Of a stretch of DNA of 64,000 nt, positions 55,578-64,000 are shown piece by piece. The notes below the pieces were generated by a model. The model worked only from the letters and a program-made list of their open reading frames with translations, ran no database searches and was not told the DNA's origin. The DNA comes from Erinaceus europaeus (Eukaryota > Chordata > Mammalia > Eulipotyphla > Erinaceidae): contig NC_080170.1 of NCBI RefSeq assembly GCF_950295315.1, forward strand, positions 100,571,632-100,635,631, given 5' to 3'. The translations under genes were made by a program, and so were the position numbers. The stretch's first letter is position 1. The number at the start of each line of letters is the position of its first letter.

Positions 55578-56484
55578 TTAAACTGTCATGGTCACATCTT
55601 GAAATTCTTAGGACATAAGGAATAGGACAGAACACATTCACCAATGAAGAAAGCTTCCAAAAGTTCTGAGAAAAGGCAGACATGATCTCAGTCAGATCCA
55701 GAGATCCTGAAAGGAAATGGTTCAAGAGAAAAAGTAGTATTTAAGAAAAACAGCAAACTTAAATGAGAAACTTCTGAATCATTTTTCTGCCTTCTCCCCT
55801 CCCCCCTCATCACTCATCACCTATTAACTCCACCTCCAAAATGTTGGCCAATTTGACCATCTCCTTTGTTATTGTGCACTGCATAAGTTGACGCTTTTAA
55901 CTTCCTACTGACTAATGATTTCCCCTGCACATGTTTTCTTTTTTAAATGGCCAAATATATCTTAAGTATTGACATCACCAAAATCACTTTTCTAAAAGAG
56001 GAATCTGTTTCCCTTTGTTCAAGAACATTTCAATTTATCCCATTTTAAAAATAGTCAAATTTCCTAGCATGAGATGTAAAGTCCCTCACCACTTAACTGC
56101 TTAATTTCAACTTCATCTGTTTCCTCTTCCAAGAAGTTCTCTAAACTCTCACTGTAGGGCCAGTTATGAAAGTTCCGAAAAGAGAGTTTGATTATCATAA
56201 TAGAGTATAAGTCCTTTGGTGGGAAGGTACATGTTAATGCTCATAAAAATCTCTAACTCTGACACAGGAAAGGATATCCTTGAATCTTAAGAGTTAGTTG
56301 ACATTATTGGATGGGCTGAAATAAATTAAAGTATATTCACATCTGATTCCAAGGAGTTGCAAAGGAAGCAATTGCCAAATAAATATATATTACATGTTCC
56401 TATTAAGCTAAAATCTTGAAATGGATCAGAAAATTGAGGAAGAAAAAACTAATAGTTATAAATGGCATAAGAGTGTGTTACAGG
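55578..56484. other. Unassigned non-coding DNA
   Basis: No repeat or gene recognised. Confidence 0.4.
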
Positions 56485-56695
56485 AGGCCAAACAGTGGCA
56501 CACCTAGTAAAGTAAGTATGTTACAGTGCACTAGGATCCGAGTTCAAGCCCTTGCTCCCCACCAAGAGGGGAAGCTTCATGAGGGATGAAGCAGTATTGT
56601 TAGTTTCTCTTTTCTCACTCTTTCTCTGCTTCCCCCCTCTCAATTTCTCTCTGTCTCTATCCAAAATAAGTAAGTAGATATATGATTGATAGATA
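56485..56695 (+). repeat. tRNA-derived SINE, type B
   Basis: 'ggaggccaaacagtggcaca', 'agttcaagcccttgctcccc', 'tctctatccaaaataagtaa'. Confidence 0.85.
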
Positions 56696-56904
56696 GGATA
56701 TTCAAAAAAGAAAGACTGTGTTAAAATGTTACACTATTTACTAGAAATAATAACCAGAATGATCTAGACTTGGTAAATATAAAGGACCCCATTAGCTACA
56801 ACAACTTCAAGAAAAATTAACATGAAGAAAATCCAACATGTAGAAAGATGCTAGAAAACAAAATTGCTCAACATTTTTTTTACATCATCTTCTGTCAAGA
56901 ATAA

Positions 56905-57108
56905 TAATGTTCAAGCAGTGGAGCACCTGGTTAAGCACACACATTACAGTGCACAAGGACCCGGGTTCTAGCCCCTGGTCCCCACCTGCAGGGGGAAAGC
57001 TTCCTGAGTGGTAAGGCAGGGCTGCAGGTGTCTCTCTGTCTCTTTCCCTCTCTATTTGCCCCTCCCCTCTCAATTTATTTTTGTGTCTATTCAATAATAA
57101 ATAAACTT
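56905..57108 (+). repeat. tRNA-derived SINE, type B
   Basis: 'gttcaagcagtggagcacct', 'gggttctagcccctggtccc', 'tctattcaataataaataaa'. Confidence 0.88.
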
Positions 57109-57269
57109 TTAAGAAAGAATAATAATGTTCACAGTATAAAAGGAAATGAAACCAGATTGATTTGAAAAAACTGATTATTGCTATATCCAGTTATATCCCA
57201 GAGTCTGAAAACAACTTGCTGATGCAAACCATCTACACAAATCAATATCAGAAATATGTATCGATGGGT

Positions 57270-57365
57270 TGATAGAAAGAAAGAAAGGAAGGAAGGAAGA
57301 AAGAAGAAAAAGAAAAGAAGGGAAGAAGGAAGGAGAGAAAAACAGAGAGGGAGAGAGAAAGGAGT
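57270..57365. repeat. GAAA/GGAA purine-rich low-complexity run
   Basis: About 95 bp of GAAAG and GGAAG units; probably the tail complement of a degraded SINE that continues to 57540. Confidence 0.85.
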
Positions 57366-57551
57366 TGGTGCAGTGAAAAAGATACAAAGAGGTTGGGATA
57401 TCCAATACAGCATGAATCAACTGTGTTTGAGGTCCTAGGTTTAAGCCTCAGCACCACATAGACAGCAGCATGCTACCAGAAGCTCCATGAATGGTGTGGT
57501 GGTGTTGTGTTCTCCCTCCTCCCCCTTCCCTCCATCTAAGATTAAAAGAAA

Positions 57552-57760
57552 GAGTGGACAGGTGGTGGTACACCTGGCTGAGCGCACATGTTACAATGCA
57601 CAAGGACCCAGGTTCGAGTCCCCGGTCCCCACCTGCAGGGGAAAACTTCACAGGCAATGAAGCAGTGCTGCAGGTGTCTCTCTTCCTCTCTGTCCCCCCT
57701 TCCCTCCCAATTTCTGGCTGTCTCCATCCAATAAGTAAATAAAAATATTTTTTTTAATTT
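57552..57760 (+). repeat. tRNA-derived SINE, type B
   Basis: 'ggacaggtggtggtacacct', 'ggttcgagtccccggtcccc', 'tctccatccaataagtaaat'. Confidence 0.92.
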
Positions 57761-57785
57761 AAATATTTTCAAAAAAGAAAAAAAA

Positions 57786-57965
57786 TAGGCTGCAACCAGG
57801 TGGCAGCACACCTGGTTAAGCACAGAAGTTACTGAGCACAAGGACCCCTATCCCCACCTGCAGGGAGGGAAGCTTCATGAGTGGTATAGCAGCGTTGCAG
57901 GTGTCTCTCTGCCTCTCTCTTCTCTCCATCTCTCTTGCCTTTCAATTTCTCTCTGCCTTTTCAAA
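57786..57965 (+). repeat. tRNA-derived SINE, type B
   Basis: 'taggctgcaaccaggtggca', 'ccctatccccacctgcaggg', 'ctctctgccttttcaaataa'. The B box is deleted. Confidence 0.82.
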
Positions 57966-58865
57966 TAAACTTGGATCAACAATGGTAGAAAATGTTCCCC
58001 ATCCTCTGAAGGGAGGATGGACAACATACTCCATGATACACCTGAGGAAGATGGGTCAATATTGGGGCAGCTTGGATGTTCCTACTCATGACCACAGAAT
58101 ATGAGCTCAGATCTACAGGGATGCAGAGGTCACACAGGCTCCTAAGCTATTGTGGGCCCCAGATCACATCAAATAAATTGGTTTACAGTCAACAATATTT
58201 ATACCCCTTTCTCATATTAGGGAGCTACTCTCTTCCCTGATCCAGCTTTCTGGTCCTTTTACCAGCCATAATATCATCTCCCCAATAACTTGGATCCACT
58301 AGCATATCAGATTTCAGGCTCAGGGGCAAAAAGAGAAAGGAAAAAAAAAAACTAGTATAGCCACAGGCCATTTGGAATTTAACTAAAATATGCCTACTAG
58401 CTATCTATAAATGGAGGACCCTCCCCCCAAATCTTCATCTGTACTATTCCAGCCTTTAGGTCCATGATTGGTCAACAATTTGTTTGGTTTTGTATGTTAA
58501 CTCTCTTCAGCCACCAGTTTCCAGATGCCGACCAGACTTCCCTGGACAGACAACCCCACCAATGTTTCCTGGAGCTCCACTTCCTCATAACCCTTCCCCA
58601 CTAGGGAAAGAGAGAGACAGGCTGAGAGTATGGGTCGACCTGTCAAAGCCCATGTTCAGCGGGGAAGCAATTACAGAAGCCAGACCTTCAACCTTCTGCA
58701 TCCCACAATGACCTAGGGTCCATACTCCCAGAGGGTTAAAGAATAGGAAAGATATCAAGGGAGGGGAGGGGATACGGAGTTCTGGTGGTGGGAACTGTGC
58801 GAAGTTGTACCCCTCTTATCCTATGGTTTTGTCGATGTTTCTTTTTTATAAATAAAAAGTTTTAA
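57966..58865 (+). mobile_element. R element, 0.9-kb copy
   Basis: 'gaagggaggatggacaacat', 'cttccctgatccagctttct', 'ggtcaacaatttgtttggtt' and 'cttccctggacagacaaccc' through to 'ttttataaataaaaagtttt'. Collinear with 31530-32350. Confidence 0.92.
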
Positions 58866-58887
58866 AAAATTTTTAAAGAGTAAAACA

Positions 58888-59200
58888 GGAGTCGGGCGGT
58901 AGCAGAGTGGGTTAAGCGCACATGGCACGAAGCGCAATGACCGGGGTAAGGATCCCGGTTCTAGCCCCTGGCTCCCCACCTGCAGGGGAGTTGCTTCACA
59001 GACAGTGAAACAGGTCTGCAGGTGTCTATCTTTTTCTCCTCCTCTCTGTCTTTCCCTCCTATCTCCATTTCTCTCTGTCCTATCCAACAACGATGACACC
59101 AATAACAACAACAATAACTGCAACAACAATAAAAAACAATAAGGGCAACAAAAGAAAAAAGGAAATAAATATAATGTCTAAAAAAATTTAAATTAAAAAA
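58888..59200 (+). repeat. tRNA-derived SINE, type A
   Basis: 'ggagtcgggcggtagcagag', 'cggttctagcccctggctcc', 'tctgtcctatccaacaacga', 'gggcaacaaaagaaaaaagg'. Confidence 0.93.
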
Positions 59201-59209
59201 AAAAGAATA

Positions 59210-59375
59210 AAAGGACCCAGATTCAAGCCCCTGGTCCCCACCTGCAGGGGGAAAGGTTCACAGGTGGTGAAGGGCTGCAGGTGTCTCTTTGTCTCTCTCC
59301 CTCTCTATTTCCCTCTCCCTTCTCAGTTTCTCTCCGTTTCTATCTAGTAATAAATAAATACACATAAATTTATAT
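59210..59375 (+). repeat. tRNA-derived SINE, type B, 5'-truncated
   Basis: It begins at 'aaaaggacccagattcaagc' and keeps the 3' half to 'agtaataaataaatacacat'. Confidence 0.85.
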
Positions 59376-59934
59376 TTAAAAAGAATAAAATTTAAATAAC
59401 TTTAAAAAAAACAGGCCTGGCATGAAGGAATCATACATGCATGAGGCCGTGGTGCTGCAGAATAAGAATTATTCCTTCATTAGCTCTACTACAGTATCTT
59501 CATGCTACCTGAAGACTCTTCCTCATATTGCCCCCCAGACAGTCATCTTCACCATCATCTCTTACCTATGGAAAAATTAACGAAACTTATTCCTTAACTG
59601 TTAAACCAGAATTTCCAGTGTCCTAGTCAACAATGCTAGGGTCAGAAGACATGCTAGGCTGGATGGAATATCCTAGTCCAAGTCTCAGGGACCAATTCTC
59701 TAGAAATTCTCCTTTCAGAAAGCTCTATTCATTCACACCAAGAGAAGAAGGCACATCTGTTATTAGTACCCATTTACAAAGTTCTCCTAAAAGAAAGTTG
59801 ACAGTGAAATAGAACACTGCACATCAAAAACTAGGTTCCATATTGATAAAGTCCTATAAGATGGTAAACAGAAATAATGGAGGGAAATGTTGTCATCCCT
59901 ATTTCGTAAATATCTTGTTTACTTTTTTAAATGT
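59376..59934. other. Unassigned non-coding DNA
   Basis: A SINE-head-like scrap 'caggcctggcatgaaggaat' near 59410; otherwise nothing recognised. Confidence 0.4.
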
Positions 59935-60145
59935 TTTGTTATTATTTTTATTTATTTATTGGATAGAGACAACCAGAAATCAAGAGGGAAAGGGTGATAG
60001 GGAAAGAGACAGAAAGATGCCTGCAGACCTGCTTCACCACTCACAAAGCTTTCCTCCTACAGGTGGGGACCGGGGGCTTGAACCTGGGTCCTTATAAATT
60101 TTAAAATGTACACTCAACCAGGTGCTCTACCACCTGGCCCCTTAA
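59935..60145 (-). repeat. tRNA-derived SINE, type B (minus)
   Basis: 'ggatagagacaaccagaaat', 'ggcttgaacctgggtcctta', 'ggtgctctaccacctggccc'. Confidence 0.9.
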
Positions 60146-61024
60146 GTTTAAATTTTCATTTTAAGTTGTGAGGAGATGAGTTTTCCCTCAATATCAGGAA
60201 AGCAGTTCATCTACTAGAAATCCTGACTAATGATCCACACTACAGGATTCCTGATTAGTGAGAAGAGTCAAATGATAAGAAAACTTTGACCATGTAGGAT
60301 TTTGCTTCTATGGTTCATAAGTATGAGTGCAGCTATATTTCACTATTTTATTAATGGTGGTTTGATTTTTTTTTCAGTTTGTATTATACCTTTTGTCTAG
60401 TGTGGGAAATTTTCAACTGGGAAAATAGAGGCTCAAAGTAAGATTTGTCTAGTTCAGGGGTAGGGAATATTTTTTCTGCTAAAAGCCACTTTGCTATAGA
60501 TTCTGGAAGTCTCCTGGATACTTATAACATCATTCGTGGGCCATAAAAAATAAATTAGCACTTACAGAATTTTGTCTTGCCAGAGCTAAACCAATGGTCC
60601 ACAGGCATGATCCTGTTACCCACTAGTGATCTAGTTCTTATAGAATAAAGAAACAAAATAGTAGAATTCCCAGAAAATTTGGAACTAACTACATGAAGAC
60701 GGTATTTATCATAGAGAATGGTCTTCTGACTAACACAAAACAAATATCTCTGTGGTGTTCCTTTTCTTGCCCACGAAAGAGTCAGTAAGTGTATGCTGAA
60801 GGTGCAGACAGGTACAGCAGGCCAAGAATGCTGCCCTCCAGGTCAGGTCCTGCAGTCTTCAACTCTTGGACTGTTTAGAGCTTTGAGCTAGAAAAAAGGC
60901 AGGGTTTTCCTGTTCTACTGCAATGGTAAGATCAGGCCAATCAACAAACAGAGATACATAATAGATTGCCTGGGAAACTGGCAACAAAACATCAGTAGTT
61001 GGCTCTCAGAGGGCTACAATGATT
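60146..61024. other. Unassigned DNA with a possible DNA-transposon scrap at 60455
   Basis: 'caggggtagggaatattttt' followed by 'gctaaaagccact' recalls hAT ends of the 'caggggtcggcaaac' kind. A matching right end was not found. Confidence 0.35.
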
Positions 61025-61140
61025 TTTTTTTTCATTCATCAACAAATATTTATTTAGCCTTTTCTATGTGCCTGCCCTGTCCTTTCTAGATAAAGTTCTT
61101 TTTCCTCGTAAAACTTATATTCTACTGGGAAAGTCAGAAA
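61025..61140. repeat. Ancient mammalian repeat end (L2-like)
   Basis: 'ttcattcatcaacaaatatt', 'tatgtgcctgccctgtcctt' and 'acttatattctactgggaaa' follow the very common mammalian interspersed repeat end in order. Confidence 0.65.
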
Positions 61141-61359
61141 GAGAAGGAAAATTTAAAAAAACAACAACCAAGAGCTCCTTGTGCAAGGTCCCAAGATAGA
61201 CTGTCAAAACATATTCTCCAGTCGAACATACTCCATTATACCTTCCTTTCTATTTTCCATTAAGTCCGTCCAATCGGTAGAAGGTTTAAATTGGATTTTC
61301 AACAAAAGATTATTTCCCTACAATATCTCAAAATCCAGGGTATTGTCTGGTCTGGCCAC

Positions 61360-61985
61360 CAATTCCAAAGTGTGTAGAAGTGGTTTTTCTACTTACTACC
61401 AAACAGTTTTATAATACCAGCTGGATATTCCATAAATTCAACCAAATTCTGACACTATCAATAATACCATCATATCCCACATGTGATGTGCCCAGTTTGA
61501 TATAATTGTCCAACACACACACACTTCATATATCAATCACAAATCTAGTTTATTACCTTCTGACAAATCAGTAAAGGTTACAATGACCCTTCCTTCTGTT
61601 TGATTAATTTGCTGGGAGCAGTTTACAAAAACATAAAAATTTACTAGCCTAACTGCTGGTTTATAAACTGATATAACTCAGATGGAAAAGAAATATACAA
61701 GGTGTGGGGAAGAAAATGTTGCTCTTCCAAGCTCTGCTGAGTCACTGTTGCCAAATTTCCAGTGTTCAACAGCTGAAACCAGCTCTCTCTAACCGGCCCT
61801 TTAGGGGATTTTGTGGAGGCTTAATCACAGGCATGATTAACTGAATCATTGGCTGTAGGTGGTTGGAGTCCATCACCAGTCACTCTTTCCTAAGAACAGT
61901 GTGGTGAGTGGGGCTAAAATCACATGATTGACTCCACTAACAACCAGTCTACATCCCTAGGTGAGACCCAAGAGTGACTTTATTA
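61360..61985 (-). mobile_element. Ancient endogenous retrovirus LTR (minus)
   Basis: The minus strand has, in order, 'gtgattaagcctccacaaaa', 'ctgagttatatcagtttata', 'cagcaaattaatcaaacaga', 'gatttgtgattgatatatga', 'atagtgtcagaatttggttg' and 'ccagctggtattataaaact'. This follows a widespread old mammalian LTR that I recall, but whose family name I cannot assign safely. No coding part is seen. Confidence 0.65.
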
Positions 61986-62009
61986 ATGAGACTGGGCTGT
62001 GACAGACTA

Positions 62010-62690
62010 GACTGAGCACATACATACTTTACCTGCTGGTCCCTGTTCAGGCGCCAATATGCCGGGCTAGTTTCTAGAGCGAGAGACAGACGACCAGGGA
62101 CTCATGGCTGAGCTGGACGCAGTTCAATCTTTATTGATGAGCGAGAATGCAGTGCAATCTATCTAATCTCCCTTCATTAGAAAATCCTGTCCTTTATATC
62201 TCCTGAGGCAGAAGTGTCAGGAAGAGGAAGTACATAGGATAGGGGGTGGGGAGAAGGAAAAAAGCATGCAAGCAGTGGGGATTAAATGGTGGAAAACAGG
62301 ATGTGACTAGGAGAGGGGGTGGAGTGGAAAAAGAGCACAAACGGGTGGGATTAAACCAGTGCCCTGCAGGCAGGGCGGGTCTCAGGTAAAACAGTGATTA
62401 TGTAAATAGACCACAGCGGTTAAGCAGGGGGGAGCTGGCGTACTGCCCAACATTTACCATGTGCAAAGACCTGGGTTCAAGCCCCCAGTCTCCACCTGCA
62501 GAGTGGGGTGGACGTTTCATGAACAGGGAAGAAGGTCTTCAAGAGTCTCTTCCTCCCTATTTTCACACCTCCTCTCAAGTACTCTCAATCCTATCAAATA
62601 AAAGAAAAGAAAAATTAAGTCCACCAGGACCAGTGCATTTGTAGTACAGGCATGGAGTTCCAGTGATAACCCTGGTGACATTTTTTTTAA
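62010..62690 (+). repeat. SINE with 3' module, split by a solo LTR
   Basis: The 5' part is 62010-62033 ('actgagcacatacatacttt'). The rest resumes at 62459 ('gtgcaaagacctgggttcaa') and ends with 'accaggaccagtgcatttgt' and 'aaccctggtgacattttttt'. Confidence 0.8.
62034..62452 (-). mobile_element. Young solo LTR carrying a lysine-tRNA primer-binding site near its end
   Basis: On the minus strand the insert starts TGTTGGGC (62452) and ends CCAGCA (62034), flanked by the 6-bp TSD 'tttacc' (62028-62033, 62453-62458). A TATA box 'tataaaggacagg' (about 62187-62199) and 'catcaataaagattg' (poly-A signal, about 62128-62142) fit U3 and R. The 18 bases complementary to 62039-62056 match a tRNA-Lys primer-binding site with one change. 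The LTR proper could instead end at 62060 ('CCCGGCA'). No viral gene is present. Confidence 0.85.
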
Positions 62691-62789
62691 AGTGGCCTTA
62701 TTAACATAGCAAAATATATTTCCGTCCTCTTACTATGTAGGAAATTCGACAAGTTTCAGGAGCCTTGTGCTAGATACAAGGGCCAAACA

Positions 62790-63035
62790 CCAGATACTTT
62801 GTTTCCCTTACTGGGGATTAATGTTTTACAGTCGACAGTAAATACAATAGTTTGTACATTCATAACATTTCTCAGTTTTCCACACAACAATACAACCCCC
62901 ACTAGGTCCTTTATCATCCTTTTCTAGGACCTAAACTCTTCGCCCCCTCCCACCCAGCCACACCAGAGTCTTTTCCTTTAGTGCAATATAACAGCTCCAG
63001 CCAAGGTTCTGCTTAGTTAGTGTTCTCTTCTGAAC
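62790..63035 (-). mobile_element. L1 3' end (minus)
   Basis: 'ctggggattaatgttttaca', 'cccactaggtcctttatcat' and 'gtcttttcctttagtgcaat'. Confidence 0.88.
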
Positions 63036-63189
63036 CAGATACATTTATTTATAAATCACAACACCACAGGAATACTCCAATGGAATGCCATCAGGCTTGC
63101 TGATTGGTTTCTCTCCACATTCCCAGTACTCAAGTCCCTACAAGCAGAGGTAAAGCTAGTGAAAACTGTGCTTGAAACCATACCTGTCA

Positions 63190-63380
63190 GGGCATTTGGA
63201 AACTGGGTGACCTTGAGCAATTTACTTAATCTGAGCTTAGTCATATGTAAAATGTGGAAAATAACTATTTTGTTAAATGAATGTAATGTAGAGAAAATCT
63301 TTAGAGTGCCTGTTACATGAGCCTCAGGCGGGTTGCGGTTGCTATATTAATTATTATTATCATCATTATTACTATAGCTT
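63190..63380 (+). repeat. MIR element
   Basis: 'ctgggtgaccttgagcaatt', 'tacttaatctgagcttagtc' and 'atatgtaaaatgtggaaaat', ending in an (ATT)n tail. Confidence 0.88.
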
Positions 63381-63559
63381 TTCAGTGCCCTCTCAGCAAT
63401 GTGCCAAACTGCTTGCCCAGCATGCCAAGAGATGTATCTCTGGCTGATAGCCCCAGGGAAGTAAGAAGTGATGGAAACTACCGTGCTGCAGCCACTGAAA
63501 CCCACAGAGACGGGTGTATCCAGCTATACCGCCAGGAAGATCTAGATACTTCTCAGTAA
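63381..63559 (+). other. Open frame downstream of MIR, unrecognised
   Basis: After an acceptor-like 'tatagcttttcag' about 58 codons stay open to a TAA at 63557. The peptide is not recognised and no second exon can be linked, so a terminal exon is only a possibility. Confidence 0.18.
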
Positions 63560-64000
63560 CCCACTCTAGATTGCAAAATATAGCAGGTTCTTTCCCAAAG
63601 TGACTGAGAAATAAACCATGGAAGCTTATTTGTAACAAGCTCCCTCTTATAGACATTAAATTTATAAAAGATACTGTTATTCTTCCAAAGTGATGTAAGA
63701 TCTTTTGCAAGCATGGGTTGTTAATTTAAAAAGTGCTAAAGCCCTACCAGTTGTTGCCCCCCTCCAAATTACCTGGTGATTAACCAGTAACCAGAAAATG
63801 GCCAACACAGACAGCAATCTACAATGTACAGGGCAACTGAGGTACAGTGTAGAAACATGACCAACAAGAGGAGGATATGAAAATTAAAATAGTGATGAGT
63901 TAACACCTTACACTGGTAAGAACGGCCTGTATTTAATAGAATGGATTACATCAAGGCCCCACCAAATTTCTTTTATTTTTGTTTTTGATTTTCTTCATTA
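63560..64000. other. Unassigned non-coding DNA
   Basis: The stretch at about 63840-63960 ('caacaagaggaggatatgaa', 'cacttacactggtaagaac' like text) may be an old L1 piece; otherwise nothing recognised. Confidence 0.35.

Noticed and set aside
61360..62452. One continuous provirus made of the two neighbouring LTR segments
   Set aside because: The right-hand LTR has its own TSD inside a SINE, and the left-hand segment is far more diverged. They are separate insertions of different age, and no gag, pol or env sequence lies between them.

Overview
The window is mammalian nuclear DNA with no host protein-coding gene that I can recognise. It is an intergenic or intronic stretch packed with retrotransposons. 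Very frequent tRNA-derived SINEs with A/B-box heads, (AAC)n-rich bodies and 'gggcaacaaaagggaataaataa' type tails, together with a matching L1 lineage, point to a hedgehog (Erinaceidae, probably Erinaceus). That assignment rests on recollection of hedgehog SINEs, not on a database search. Old mammalian repeats (MIR, L1M-like, a hAT-like DNA transposon, an ancient LTR) form the background.

Layout. 0-10 kb: MIR, SINEs, a 5'-truncated copy of an unusual LINE (4350-5341), and minus-strand L1 (7.5-9.2 kb). 10-30 kb: microsatellites, unique DNA, ancient L1 (17.0-18.0 and 20.2-21.2 kb), a hAT-like relic, a tailless 5S rRNA pseudogene (27.1 kb) and a chimeric SINE (28.1 kb). 30-38 kb: nested copies of a long non-coding retroposon, called 'R element' here, plus L1 pieces. 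38.96-41.96 kb: a nearly complete 3.0-kb non-LTR retrotransposon encoding endonuclease, reverse transcriptase and a C-terminal CCHC motif. 42-60 kb: SINE clusters, an R element with an inverted 5' part, and L1. 60-64 kb: an ancient LTR beside a young solo LTR that split a SINE, then L1 and MIR.

The most notable content is the 3.0-kb LINE. Its protein motifs resemble Jockey/I-group elements of invertebrates rather than the L1, L2, CR1/L3 or RTE elements usual in mammals. Both copies have target-site duplications (TSDs) and GAA-triplet tails. They look about 93-95% alike by eye, so the family is fairly young here and horizontal transfer is a reasonable hypothesis. Second is the R family: at least a dozen copies, up to 1.7 kb, with TSDs, A-rich ends and one twin-priming style inversion, all consistent with mobilisation by L1.
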